A stretch of DNA of 64,000 nucleotides from Trichopria drosophilae (lineage: Eukaryota; Arthropoda; Insecta; Hymenoptera; Diapriidae): the NCBI GenBank assembly GCA_030407085.1, contig CM059582.1, positions 20,131,501 through 20,195,500 of the forward strand, written 5' to 3'. This document shows positions 33,291 through 46,059 of this stretch, one piece after another. The notes under the pieces are model-generated. The model saw only the letters and a list, made by a program, of their open reading frames with translations, made no database searches and was not told the DNA's origin. A program made the translations under genes and the position numbers. Within the stretch, counting starts at the first letter, position 1; each line of letters begins with the position of its first letter.

Positions 33291-33935
33291 CATCTATAAA
33301 AGTTAACAATATTTTAAGAATATACCCGACGACGTTTGAAAATGTACATTTTGCCATTCATTTTCACATTCATCTTTATTAAATTTGTTTCAGAAATGTT
33401 TAATTGGCATTAGAAAACTCTTTTTGGAACCATTTTTAAACGTTTATTGCAATTTTTTTGTTATTTTTGAATGTTTTGTCGACATTTTATTAAAAATGTA
33501 AATAAAAATTTAGTTAGATGTCCCTGTAATACTATCTTGCTATTCGTACTATCGGTTCAGAGAACCATGTTCACAACATGAAGTGTTTTTAGAAAGTCAA
33601 CATAATTTTCCACAAAAATGCCTTAAAAAACGCCGGAATTTGCAAAAATTTGTCATGAAATTCGAGGCGATATGTCTGCATAACCAAACCGGAGACATTT
33701 TACAACCACCATTGGTAATGTCTCGATGTCCGCTCTTTCGAATGACGCCGTTCAAAAAAAGAACTGCAAATTTTGAAATAAAAAAGTTCTATACACTTTT
33801 TATTAAAAACTGCGACATTTTTCAACGTTTGTGTCAGTTGTGGAACTTTTTTCGTGAGAAATACCAACGTCACACCTATAGATGTTGCAGATATCGCGTA
33901 AAAAATGTCTAAGCTACAAAATAGGATCATCAAGC
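33291..33935. other. AT-rich stretch; 109-codon open frame without recognisable domain
   Basis: The + strand is open from 33583 to 33912 and the minus strand overlaps it with a 77-codon frame. The amino-acid pattern (many K, F, C and N) looks compositional. I do not call a gene. Confidence 0.4.
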
Positions 33936-33939
33936 AAAT

Positions 33940-34700
33940 TCAATTTCAAAATGGCGCCCAAAAAATGTCGATGGAAGTTAATATTTTTTTATTAAATCAT
34001 CGTTTGAAGTACAAAAATTTCGAAACTGATCAGATTCACTTGAAACCCATTATTCTGGCTGGGGTTTTCGGGGTCGCTGATATCAAACCTGAAGTCAGAT
34101 TTTTAAAATTCAGAATGGCGGCTCCAATATGTCCGATAGCTTGAATTTCTAATAATTTCTCTGAAATTTGTTACCCCAGGGGTCAGTGGTAGACGATTTT
34201 CTCATGGAAACCCTTGTTATGCATTGTTTATGTGTTTCCATAGATACATAAAAAATTGACATCAATAATATATCTGTTCAAGTGTTTAGCCGTTTCATAA
34301 GATTCATGATTTTTTTCAAGGTGAAAACATTTAGGAGAAACATTATAAATTTCAAATTTTAATTTAGTGTATAGAAACCTTTATTTTGAATTTCAGAAAC
34401 TTAACTACAGATTAGAATTCAACGACACAACAAAAATCATAATAAAACGTTTCAATAAAATGAATAGAAATTAAACATTTAGTCGGACACATTGGCGTTT
34501 CCATTTTGTATGTTTAAATATGACTTCAGGTTCGAAATCAGCGACCCCAAAAACCTCCAAGTGACAAATTTCAGTCATATTCATAGAAATTACATTTGTT
34601 AGTCCATATTGGTCCCTCCATTTTGAATGTTGAAAATCGAACTTCTGACTCGAAATCATCGACCTCGAAAATCTCAAAGTAATAAGTGTCAAGTGAATCT
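33940..34700. repeat. 121-bp-family units, forward then reversed
   Basis: Forward: TTCAAAATGGCGCCC (33945-33959), then GGGGTTTTCGGGGTCGCTGA (34062) followed by TTCAGAATGGCGGCTCC. Reversed: CCATTTTGTATG (34502), AATCAGCGACCCCAAAAACC (34537), CTCCATTTTGAATG (34616) and AATCATCGACCTCG (34657), the last two core blocks 120 bases apart. About 290 bases of unrelated AT-rich sequence lie between the forward and reversed blocks. TTAA-CCC ends were not found. Confidence 0.65.
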
Positions 34701-36480
34701 GAGAACGGATTCAAATGTTTTTTAATACTCTAAACAGTCATTTAAACAAAAAACTATAACTTCGGTCGTCATTTTCAAATGTAATATTTTCGATGATCCC
34801 TTCTTATAGCTTAGACTTTTTTGTCGCGATATTTGCAACATACAGAGGTATTCATGAAAAAGGTTTGAGAAATGAAACAAACATTGAAAAATATTTTATT
34901 TTTTAATAAAAACTGAGTAGAACTTTTTTATTTCAAAATTTCCATTTCTTTTGCAGCGTCATTCCAAAGAACGGACTTTGAAGATAAGAAATGGTCGTTG
35001 TAAAATTTTTCTTAAAGAATCTACATGAAAAATACCTTGTAAATACATTTTGATTAAAATTATTAATTCCAGAAACTTTTTGTCATCGTGTTAAATTCCA
35101 TTTTTATATGACAATAATTCTTAAACCTTCTTATTTAGTTTTACACGAACATGAACAGGGAAATAACAATAGAGACATTACAACCCATAAACAAATGAAG
35201 AATCGAATCATTTGTTAACATACGGTGTCTAACAAACGTCGGTTGCAAAATATATTGCTAGAAAGAACATTTTAAGGTTATGTTTACGGTTGTATAAGGA
35301 ATTGTTGCTAAATGCATCCGCAGAAAAATTATACTAAGTTTGTAACATTAATCAAAATTTTTGGAGGGTGGCCTTTTTTCTTCATTTTCAACATGATCCA
35401 ATAATTTTATTGATAAATATGTGATATCGATTTTCTTATTGATTGGGTTCTAAATAACATGCAAGTGGTCTTGTTATATCAACTTGACATACCTTATTTG
35501 TCAAATCAACGAACACGTACTAATTTAATCATTATTTGAAATAAGTATGTCTAATTATCGTTTAAAACAGTAATCAGCCATGCAATGATGAGAAGTGAAA
35601 GTTCGTCATGTTGGGAAATTCGTGGGCGTGATGGGACCTAATATTGTATGTTCTTGTTCGACATAACCACGCCCAAATATCCGGTTTCCATATAATATAA
35701 CTAGGCATTAGTATGTTTACTAGTACTGACACTTGTCAAAAATAGTGATCGAAATTATAATTTAAAATACAGAAAACATCATCTTTGCATGTCATTCGTG
35801 GATCCTTTCATATTGTAGAAATGCATGAAAGTGAAGAAAGTAAACAAGATTTACATGCCGCCTTTCTAGCGGTAATTATCTAGTTTCTTTCTTATTGACA
35901 AACCTGACATCTAATCAAGTATCGTGACATATGCGAGGTAAAAGTATTAACGGTTTAAATAATAAGATAAGTATCTCGAGTCATCTGCAAAGTAGCACTC
36001 ACATTTCGCAGAAGTATCCTAAATAAAAGTTGCTAAATGCTGATATAGCTCATACTTTACAACTTCTTTCGCATTATATGTTCAACTAAGGTTATTTGAT
36101 TTGTCAGGAGTCTTATTTCATTAGTTTATATGATGAAAGCTGATTTCGGCAGACCTCTGAACCTTACCAAATTAAAAGCGCGAAAAGCCTTTGAAACACT
36201 GAGATATTCAGATCCTAACTATTAAATACCTCGAGTTATTAAAAAAAAAGTAGTAAATCCCACACCAAAATGTCAAAACGTCCAAGCTGTTACGACCTTC
36301 GCAAAACAAGAAATTTATACCATTATCTGGTAATCGTATGAAATTAAAAAATCGAACACGCATCGCCCTAGGATTCCAATTACCCAAAAATCCTGATCGT
36401 CGAATAGAGGAAAAAATCTTCGATACCAGTTTCATATAAATCTCTATTAACGCTATCGCGTCAGTGATTCTTTCAAAACG
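34701..36480. other. AT-rich stretch without recognised genes
   Basis: A small hairpin of TGGGCGTG with CACGCCCA lies at about 35620-35675. GAGGGTGGCC-TTTTTT (35364) recalls 7590. No gene is supported; the 92-codon minus-strand frame at 36208-36486 has no recognisable domain. Confidence 0.45.
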
Positions 36481-37200
36481 AAACACTCGACGGCCCGCAT
36501 TTCGATTTCACCTAATTCAAGAAATCCGACATATTCATTATAATTCGGTGGATCACGAAAGTATCTAGCACGCACCAGAGATCCTGACGCGTACACGAGA
36601 GAAGGCTAATCGGTGCTGAGGAAGGAGAAGCGAAAGATAACCTAACTCAATGGGGGCACTGGCGGTTTCTGCCAAGGGATCCCCTGCTGAGGCCCCTGTT
36701 CAAAGACACCGCATTCCCTGTACGTACTCTCATCTTATTCCATCCAGCATCCATATGCTGCTATCTTCCTCTGTGTCTCTACTCCTAACCTCCATTCCCA
36801 CCATAGCTATATATCTCCGGAGGCTAGAGGAAGATGGTGAAAGAGGAAACGAGGAGCGCCAATTAAGTCCGGCTGGATCTGCGCTTCTCTTTTATCCGTT
36901 TCTCTTCAGTAATTTTTATTACTCCCGCAACAGCCGGCAAAGATCGACGACGTATGAAAAATTGCCGATCCTTCTAGTCTGCACACGCTTCTAGTGATTC
37001 CGTACCCATCAGGCCTGCGGCATGGCGCCAGGCGAGGTTCAATATCCGTGATCTATAACTATGATCGACGAACGATTGAACGCGTGTCTCGGAATAAACC
37101 CAAATAAGGTACGCACAATCGACAAGACCCTCGTCCACGACCCTTCATCTGCCGCCCTGGGCTGATGAGTTCGAGGCTGCATCATGGGAGAGCTTTCAAA
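36481..37200. promoter_or_regulatory. GC-richer island, possible promoter or conserved non-coding DNA
   Basis: CpG-containing, GC-richer sequence with one + strand open frame of 114 codons (36650-36994) that shows no known domain and an S/L/R-rich composition. No splice sites or start context make a gene convincing. Composition suggests regulatory or untranslated DNA. Confidence 0.3.
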
Positions 37201-40200
37201 GAATCTTCTTACTCCTTTATCCCTTAGATACCAAAGGGTTGTTGCTCAAGAAACTAATCGTTGACATCAAAGCTGATTGTCTGGTCAATCGAGCGTTTAT
37301 GAAGTCCTTGGTTAATGGAAAAGCAGTGGTACTTGACCAAATATAGCCAGTAACGAACTTTATTCTATGGCACTCAATTTGACGAAAATATCCATCAGAG
37401 TAAATTTTTACGAACGTTTAAAGAAGAAAATAGTACATTGCGCAACTAGGGAGTAAAAGAGTTGTTTGCCGACGAGTGCGAGTTTGATGCCCGAATGTGG
37501 TCAACACCTTCCTTGTTCCACATCATTTTGACTCATTTAAGAGCGTGATATAGGGAGCAAAATAACATTTTTTGCTACGAGTGTGTGAAAATTAATTTCT
37601 ATGCAGTCATCGCAGTCATATAATGCATAGTTTATTTATTGTATAGACTGTACTACATGTTAAATAATATATTCTTTATTTTAACCCATTAATAATTTAT
37701 GATGGAAATCATTAATATTTGTGATTGAAATCGTACAAACGGTACGATTAGACCTTTATAAGATCTTTGTAACAAATGATCCGGATTTTCAAGGAATATT
37801 AAACGGAATTTTTTTACACTATTTGTCGTGTTGCAAATATTTTTATTATATACCGTCAATTTACTCCCGGATATACTTATTTTTCTCCCTAAGGAGAGTA
37901 AGCGCTTTCGTTCCCTCGCTATAGGGAGCAAAATAGTATTTTAGGCTCAGAATGTGAACTAGCTTAGTACAATTTCAAGAAATTTAGTTCTTGTACATGC
38001 AAGTAGCTCTTTTCAAATTTGACGGCTCATTTGGCTTCGGTGACTCCATACTTGTTTCTCGTTATTGTCAACAGGTGGCGAATAAATTATTCTGTATAAT
38101 CGCAATCCGAGAAATTGATTCTCATTTGATGTGAAAGCCTGAATTTCAATTTTGTCGGTATGCATATTTGAAGCGAAATAATCTATAAATGATGCGTTTA
38201 GGATCGTTTATCTGTACACTAGGAAAACTTTGAAATTGTGAGTTGAATGCGACTGTGAAGTTTAGCTTTAATAAATAAATAGGCGTTTACTTAATTCCTC
38301 ATATGTATTAATGTCATATATGTTTATGACTGTTAAATAAATGAATGTAGAACGAATTGGAGAACAAGTAGTAATATCATAATACAATCATTGTTTTAGT
38401 TCTACATTTTCCTAAATAAGTATTATTTTTTTAAAGTTATTATTTACATGTAGCAATAAAATATTTTATGGAGCTATATAAATATTCAATTAATATCAAA
38501 TCAGAGGCAGAAATTATTTAATATCATATTAAGTTTCCACTCTTTTTCTGGAATTTCAGATAAACCATACTGTAGACTGATGTCGGTCTAAAATTCACCA
38601 TTCTACAATAAATATATGTCAATTAATTTAAAAATACAAGCACGATTCTAATAATTTTCTGGAACGTTTAATTACTTTTCACTGTCGAGAAAAGAACAGA
38701 AGTGCAAACGTGACTGCAGCCTGAAATAAACCCATTAAGTTCATATTATGTTCTAATGATAAAAGAAAGGAATAAAACATAATTAAGTGTTAATACATTC
38801 ATTTTTTATTTAAATTATTTTTCATAATTTATTATTAAAAAAAACATAGTACAAAAATTTGTCAATATTTCATTAATACAATTACTTTAATTTATAAAGT
38901 AATTAAAACTAGTAAGATATATTCAAGGTATGACAAAAACACATTTATTAAACAAATAACCCTGAAGATTTTTGTTACTTACAAGTTACAAATAAGTTAG
39001 TTCAATTTTATTTACAATATTTTACAACCAATTACACGAAAGTTGTTTTACTAATAACACTGAATAACTAGTTCAATTCTCGAAGAACTTTATTACAAAT
39101 TAATAATTTGTTTGCCGGTGAGGGCAGGATGGAAGTTGCTTAACCATTTGGAAAAAAAATATAAACTACATCGTTAGTACAATATGATTTCGTAGAAAAT
39201 GTGGGTACATACAGTACGTAAAACCCCTTTTTATAGAAGTAAAAAAAACATTTTTTAATTAATTTTTATTCATCCCTGGAAATTTATAAGATTGTTTTAT
39301 AAAGTTAACGGTTTTAAGGTCACTAGTTAATATGAGACTGATAAGTTATTGATATGTAGTATTTTTATATATCCAAAAATCTAAACCTGCTTTATCAACT
39401 TGTTAGACATGAAATTTGTATGCACAAATTAAAATGTCACATTTACACTGAAAAAAATTCTCAGTAAACTATTTTTTAAGTTGCCGTAAAGGAATTACAT
39501 CAACATAAAATAGTTAGTGGAATTAAATTTTGGAAGTACGTTTATTGACTAAATGGTTAAAATTTACTGGGGTTTAACTACGCAGTAAACGAAAAAAAGG
39601 ACAAAAATCCATTTTTGATGATTTAATAAAATTTCAAAAACCGAAAAACTTACTTTCGTTGACGAACTATAGAAACACTTTGAGTAGTTAAAAAGTGGTC
39701 ATATTTACTAAGAACTTTCCTGAAAATTGAGTTTCCTTTTTATGATATTATTATACACTATGAATTTATTTAATCATCCTGTATAAATATTTCTGTCAAT
39801 TATCTGCTAGTTATCAACTTTTTGTTTACTTAAATAAAAACAATAAAATTTGAGACATCAACAGCCTTAAAATAAAAGTATTTCTTTTTACTACTCTCCT
39901 TTCTTTTTTTTCTCCAATGGTCATTAAATTTATCAGGTAGATTTTTTATATCTGTCAGCTTATTTTATAGAAGTTTCAGTTCTTTATTTTATATCGTTAA
40001 TTATTTGCTGCAAAACGTTTTTATACACTGAAAAACATTCCTAATAATTGGACAATTTTCATCAACTATCTATTGTGATTTAGGTTCTTAACTCTATTTC
40101 ATCATTTAAAGCAATTGTTTTGAAGCAGTTCAGTGATCGAAGAATTAATTAATAACTTGAAATTTCGGCGGTAGTTAACTAATCTGCTATGAGAATATGT

Positions 40201-40690
40201 AATTGAATTATCTATTTTCCTAAATTTAAATGCAATAAGTATTAACTTAAAGAACGACAGAAAAATTAGTACCATGAACTTACCTGAGTACTTACAGTAC
40301 TTACCTGAAAAGTATTTTTTTACTACTGTGCCGCAATGGCAGCTTTTTTAAATAAAATAATTATTTTCTGAGCCTTTGAAATTTAGTCTCTTCATGGGAT
40401 AATAGTAGTTATATAGTCATTGAAACTATTTCTGTTTCTAATTCGAACCACTAAAGGTGAAAAATAATATATGTGGCAATGCATTATAACATTACTACAA
40501 CAAATGTTCATTCTATCGGCGGAATATTATATAAAATACTACACTGAATTTAGTATAAGTTTTATTACAAACATCCAATCGTGTTTCGAAGTCAATTATA
40601 TAAAATAAAAAGTACTCCAAAAAATCATTATTAAAATATAGAATTTATCGCTTTTTTAAAAGTACTCGGCATCATCTAAGCTAACATCAA
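37201..40690. other. AT-rich stretch without recognised genes
   Basis: No gene is supported in about 3.5 kb. GGGAGCAAAATAACATTTT (37554) and GGGAGCAAAATAGTATTTT (37924) are a short direct repeat 370 bases apart. TTTACACTGAAAAAAATTCTC at 39443 resembles the left end of the candidate element at 29464; its right end was not found. Confidence 0.45.
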
Positions 40691-40721
40691 AATCTTTACG
40701 ACATATTTTCCTTTGTTTCAG

Positions 40722-40865
40722 ATGAATAAAAGGGCAGATATTAGCCCAGGATACCATCAGGAAAAAAGAAGTCGTTGCGGTAACCAGATTGTATACTCTA
40801 GATGGGATTCAACTGAATTTTGTGGAGGCCGTAACTACTTAACCGTTTCAAGCATACATTTTTAG
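40722..40865 (+). CDS. Possible small terminal exon, 47 codons
   Basis: A good splice acceptor, TTTTCCTTTGTTTCAG (40706-40721), is followed directly by ATG and an open frame of 47 codons: MNKRADISPGYHQEKRSRCG, NQIVYSRWDSTEFCGG, RNYLTVSSIHF. Codon choice is less AT-driven than nearby frames. Against it: the frame is short, the product is unknown, and the sequence just after it (GTGGGTCCTCGATTACTAAT at 40901) recalls the 121-bp repeat family. It could be a final exon, an untranslated exon or chance. Confidence 0.2.
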   Translation: MNKRADISPGYHQEKRSRCGNQIVYSRWDSTEFCGGRNYLTVSSIHF

Positions 40866-41960
40866 TTGCATGGAAAACACCCGAAATTATACTGTGGGTC
40901 CTCGATTACTAATCCGGCAACAGATTAAAAAAAATGTAGATCCAAATGTAAAAAGTTTCATGGAAAAAATGAAAATGTAAGGACAACGAAATAAATAAAT
41001 GGCTTCCTCTAAAAGAGACAGTTGCATATGCGACTAACAACATTTTTCATTTTCCACCTATTCGTAGATAGGAAGAATGACAATTGAATTTTACTATCTT
41101 TTTACTTGGAACAAATAGTTTTTAAATTATTGATCCAAGGATCTATTGTCTTTTCGTGTACTTGATTGAGAGGAAAGCACACCTTGCCGTTTTTTTTCAA
41201 TGATATTGAGAGGCCGTGAGACGAAAAAACAACAACAAAAAGTTTAAAAAAATAGCCACGTATCCTTCAAATTGACATGATATCGGTATTTTTAAGAAAA
41301 TTGCAACTCATAATTCGTCAGTTACAAGTACTACATTGAAAATATAACTTCGTATTAGTAATTCACAACTTCAAGAAACTGCAAAAAGCGTGAATTTCAT
41401 GGCGACTAAGCATCATATTGGTTTGAGGTCGTCCATCTTGGATCCACTGTTTTGAGTCATCACTTTCAGCAAGTTTACTTGACATTTTTTCTTCGCCATA
41501 TATTTTTTGTAAAAAACGATTTAAAAAAATTGTTTAAACTTTGTTTATTAATATAAACAAATAATTGATGATAAACATTAATTTAATTATATTTCTAATC
41601 ATATTGACAATGTAAGGAAACCAAAATGTGCACCAAAAATAGTTTTGAATTACAAGAAAAATACAAAAAATTAATTGAGGCTGAAAAGTTCAAATAAATA
41701 ATATTTTATGGTTTAACTCCGGGCTATACTGAGGGACAGTATCAACATTTTTCATCTACTGTTGACATAAGTACTCTTAAAAAACGTTCAATATTGGCAT
41801 CTCTATACCCACGACAATATGAGCGACTGAAAGTAGGACATTTTCAAAAAACCAATTTTCACATATCTTCCTGCGAAACATAATAAATTCCATCTATTTT
41901 TCAGAACAATGTTTCCCTAAAGCCAATATTTAAAAAAACATTAACCAGCGAATCATATAT
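40866..41960. other. AT-rich stretch with one degraded repeat unit
   Basis: At 41400-41460 GAGGTCGTCCATCTTGGATC resembles the reversed 121-bp unit. No gene is supported. Confidence 0.4.
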
Positions 41961-42830
41961 CCCAACACTATCTACAAAATGGCTTCTTTATCAAAAATGC
42001 AGAAATTATCCACTTTTTTCGAGCCTCGACACTTTCGATGTATAGTCCATTCATAAAGTGCGATATTTTATTAAAAACTCGTTTCGGGAAGCGTCCGCCG
42101 ATTATTTTGCCCGTCGAAATGACGTCAGATTTTTTATACGTGCATTCCTGGATTTCAATCCGGCGGGCGATAGTGAAACGTCCCACGCTCTCAACTAGAA
42201 TTTGAAATTCCGAACACCCAAATCGTGGCGGACCTACGTGTAACTCGACACCTTTTCGAGAGTTTTCACCTATAGTCGCTTTATCTATACTCGCTCCCTC
42301 GTAATTAACGAGGCGGACCGCGCGATATATCGCGACGGAGGTGTATGATGCGGCTTTTATGTTAAAATCGTACAAAAACGAGAAAGTTTCGTAGATTCGA
42401 CCAAACTTCATCGTTTCCACTTTTTACGACGAGAACAAGCGAGGCCCTGCCAAAGGGGATGAGTGGATTACCGGCGACCTGTCGTTTCAAAATTAAGTCG
42501 TTCGTTTTTTATAGTTGCTCCGTAAGATCTGGCGCATTTCTTTAGTTTTAGAGGTACTCCGGATACGTCCCGTTCGTAGGACGTACGCTACAAATGTTCA
42601 TGGAACATTATCAGCGCTAAGCTGGCCGGAAAGATCTTAAACCCGAATTTTAAACGGAAGTAAACGGTTGATCCGCAAAGCTATCCCCTTAAACGAATCT
42701 TTTTTATGGACGTAGTCGTAAATTTCGTTTCCGACTTTTCTAATTTAATTCACGATTTTACAGAATGACGTTTAAAGCACGTGTATCGTGAGTACGTGAA
42801 TCGTACCGCTAGGTGGCTATTATAGTATAG
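41960..42830. promoter_or_regulatory. GC-richer island; one 150-codon open frame on the minus strand
   Basis: The minus strand is open from 42420 to 41968 for 150 codons (start METMKFGRIYETFSFLYDF). No domain or family is recognised, and the frame ends in AT-rich DNA. The CpG-containing composition resembles the other islands here, so conserved non-coding DNA is my first reading. Codon-level conservation in related species would decide. Confidence 0.3.
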
Positions 42831-42831
42831 T

Positions 42832-43078
42832 AGAATGTCCGTATATTTACCCACTCGGTTTCTCGCCATCCCCTCCCATGTTGTTGTATTTACCAAAAGA
42901 AGGGGAGTGATGCTTCTCCCACTCTCCTCAGTCGCGTTCTGTTCTTCACGTCACAGTAGGCCCTTCCTGGGGCCCTATCTCGCGAGGTGGGGGGAAAAGA
43001 GAGCGGCGATAGGTAAATAGACGGAACCGGGCAAATGTGCTGAGACGTAAATATAGCGAGACGCAATTATACCCGGTC
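42832..43078. mobile_element. MITE-like repeat, copy 2 (first copy at 2190)
   Basis: It matches 2190-2433 in order: GTATATTTAC-CACT, a CC-rich step, TCTCCCACTCTCC, CACGTCACAG-AGGCCC, GGGGAAAAGAGAGC, AGACGGAACCG, ATATAGCGAGACGCAATTAT. The inverted ends are GTCCGTATATTTAC and GTAAATATAGCGAGAC. There are several small insertions relative to copy 1. The 61-codon frame inside is incidental. Confidence 0.7.
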
Positions 43079-43285
43079 TCTATTGTACTTACATCGTTGC
43101 TTTTATTTAATGCTGGAAGAATTGCCTATTTTAACACGGCAAATACATTTCAGAATTAATCACTTATTTACCAATAAGAAATACTGGTATGTAAGCATAG
43201 TTACTTCAAATGATCAAGCAGGATTCCAACTCATTTTATTTAAAAAAATAATGAATAACGCTACATTTGACAGTAGCTTATGATT

Positions 43286-43577
43286 GGGTGCGCCTAAAAA
43301 ATCCGACATATCACAAAACCGACACATAAAAAACCCACATTTATATCCGGGGGTCAAACTGATTTGACCTTCAAATGACCTAAAAAAATTAATAACTTGG
43401 TGAAAAATTTTTGACCTTGATATGACCTTGCAGTGAGACAAGGACGGTAGTCCGAGATCATTTTTTAATATAGTGAACGTACCAATCGGAGGTGTCTGTA
43501 ATTTGAAATGTCGAATTTTTTAATGTCTGGTTTTTTAATATCTGCATTTTTAAATGTCGGATTTTTGAGGTACACCC
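43286..43577. mobile_element. 290-bp foldback element with short-motif ends
   Basis: The left end GGGTGCGCCTAAAAAATCCG and the reverse complement of the right end, GGGTGTACCTCAAAAATCCG, form near-perfect terminal inverted repeats that continue with CGACAT. The right arm is a run of ~17-base motifs (AATGTCTGGTTTTTTA and variants). The centre has TTGACCTTCAAATGACC and TTGACCTTGATATGACCTT. A larger relative lies at 50488-51430. Confidence 0.75.
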
Positions 43578-44840
43578 TATTTATTACGAGCTTATTTTAT
43601 TTAGCCCTGAATATATTCCAAAATAACTATAATTCTTAATTTAATGGAATTATTTCGTGTTATCCCAAAAAACTTGCATCATCCGGAATTGAAATTTTGT
43701 ATCTAACGTAACACCGAAAATCTCATTTTGTTAATTGAAAACACTATTTCATTTTACATATAAGACAGGTGGGTTGAAATTTCTTTGATTTTCTTAGTTC
43801 AATTGGTTCATAAAAACATTGTAGAAGAGTGCAAATATGGAAATAATTAATAGGAAATAATTAAATCGACCAGTCTCCTGAATTTTTCCATATATTTTAT
43901 ACTATTTATATAACAAAATATGTGATTTATTAAGGATATCCAGATAAAATGAATTCATATAATTATCATAATGCAGACCATTAGCTTTATCTATACAATT
44001 ATAATTACATCGTAAACATATATGGCTCATTTTACACTCTTGAAATAACTCCTTCCTCAGCATACCCAACAACTTTTACTAAATTCAAGTATAATTATTC
44101 TGGATATTTTTCTTTTTAAGAATCAGCAAAGCTACAAAATCCAAAACCTTCATACTGGGGAGTTTTTAGGAGTACGACAAAAGTTCGCCTCTAAAAACTT
44201 TGCCTCCTAAATCCGGAATGTTTGAACGAAATTACAGTAAGATACGATGATTGCGTTGAAACTCTAAAGGCGTTATCTTACAAATTAATCTCTCGCTTTA
44301 TTCCTCTCCTAACCGGTGTATCGCGTTTTAACAAGAAAATTATGTTTCTACGTTTCACGAGGATGCGCGTGTGTACGACATAAATGAATGTAACAGCTTG
44401 TTATCTCGTTCAGCGACTCAGAAAAGAATATTGATATTCGAAAAAAACAATTAATGTTAATTATGCAAATGATTTAACTGGATCGGCGTTGTCCTGTTAT
44501 AATATACGTGGGAAAATATAGATTGTGCGATTCGAAAGGTGTTGTGAGACATAGAATTACTAGTTAACTCTTTAATATTTAGTACGACAGTTATTAATTA
44601 GGGAACAAATTTCCATATCGTAGGTAAAACCGTAATATTCTTTTCAAAGAAATAATACTCATATTTTGTAAAGTTTAGAACATTAGTAGCAGGCTATTAT
44701 ATCTGGAACTGGCTATTTTCTTGCTAATAAAATACTGTCTTTTTGCTATTTTCTCCCTATAAACTGTATGGATGATCACAATGAATGTTAACACTTAAAT
44801 ACCAGGATGTCGTTTACGATTATCATATTTATACTCCTAC
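43578..44840. other. AT-rich stretch without recognised features
   Basis: No supported feature. Confidence 0.5.
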
Positions 44841-44844
44841 ATTC

Positions 44845-45592
44845 TTAACCCTTTCCGGCATGGTGGATAATAGATTAGCCACCGGAGCCCAGATGAAAAT
44901 TTGAGTTTTTAAAGATAAAATAATGCATTTGCGTCCGGATGTTTGAAAATCCAATGTAAGTTGGAGTTGAAGAAGTGCATAACGTTGCATTTAAGTCAAT
45001 ATTCATTTGATATTATGATTTATAAATAAATAAACAACTAAAAATCATCATTCTTATAGAAAAATGTAGTCGCTGGCAAATCTTTGAGTGGATCGAGATG
45101 ACACTCGATATTCGAGGTTTTTTGACATTGCTGTTCACGAATTTGTACTCAGATTTCGAAAATTCAAAATGGCGGATTCAATATGATTGACCAAAACGTA
45201 AAAATTACCTGATCGAGACTAAACTGGGAACTAAGAGGTTTTTGGGGTCGCTGATTAAAGAATATCAACTCAGATTTTAAAAATTCAATATGGCGGATAC
45301 AATATGGCTGATCGAAAATGTAAAAAATTATCTGATTGAGATTATATTTTTGGTCGGCCATATTGAATCCGCCATATTGAATTTGTAAAATAAGAGTTCA
45401 GATTGGTGATCACCGATCGTAAAAACCCACGAGTACCCACTTTCATCTCGATCAAATAAATTTTTGCGCTTTGGTCGGACATCTTGAATCTGCCATTTTG
45501 AATTTTCAAAATCTGAGTTCAAATTCATGATTAGCGACCCCAAAAATCCCCGAGTATCCAGTTTCATGAAAAATGGTGCTGGAAAGAGTTAA
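44845..45592. mobile_element. piggyBac-like TTAA-flanked MITE, copy 3, with 121-bp units
   Basis: The left end TTAACCCTTTCCGGCA (44845-44860) and the right end TGCTGGAAAGAGTTAA (45577-45592) are inverted repeats differing at two of 16 positions, each with TTAA. Inside are two forward 121-bp units (TTCAAAATGGCGGATTC near 45162, TTCAATATGGCGGATAC near 45284) and two reversed ones (CCGCCATATTGAATTTG near 45370, CTGCCATTTTGAATTTTC near 45489). The turn-around is near 45343. Its ends differ from copies 1 and 2 after CCCTTT, so it is a related subfamily. No transposase frame. Confidence 0.75.
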
Positions 45593-46040
45593 AGTATGTT
45601 TTAATGGGATTAATAGTTTAAAGATATTTGTGTTGTTGTTTAATTATTAGTACGATTCAATCAATTTTTTATTTTCTTGGAATATAAATTTATTTACTTT
45701 TTCGGAAAGGTTAGTATAATTGTTATGCACAAAAAGTGTACAATATACTAAATTTAAAGTATTAGTGAACAGACGTGCACTGATACGAGATGTTTATTTA
45801 CGAAAATGGCAAAAACTTTTTTTAGGCTTTGTTTCGTTCGGTTTTTTATTTATCACATTATAAAGGTTACAACATAGCTTAGAAAATATACAATAGAAAA
45901 ACCTACAATAACCGAACGATAAAACGCTGGTTAACACTAATTTGAAAACATTTTGTGTTCTTTTGTCCTTGTCACCTTTAACTCAAGTACAAAAAATATT
46001 CAGAATTACTACAAAAATGCGTTTACTCTTAACAACACGG
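45593..46040. other. AT-rich stretch without recognised features
   Basis: No supported feature. Confidence 0.5.
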
Positions 46041-46059
46041 GACCACAAAAGACAATTTT

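Noticed and set aside
36650..36994. 114-codon + strand frame in a GC-rich island
   Set aside because: S/L/R-rich, no domain, no splice or start support.
41968..42420. 150-codon minus-strand open frame as a gene
   Set aside because: Same reasons: composition explains it, with no domain or splice support.
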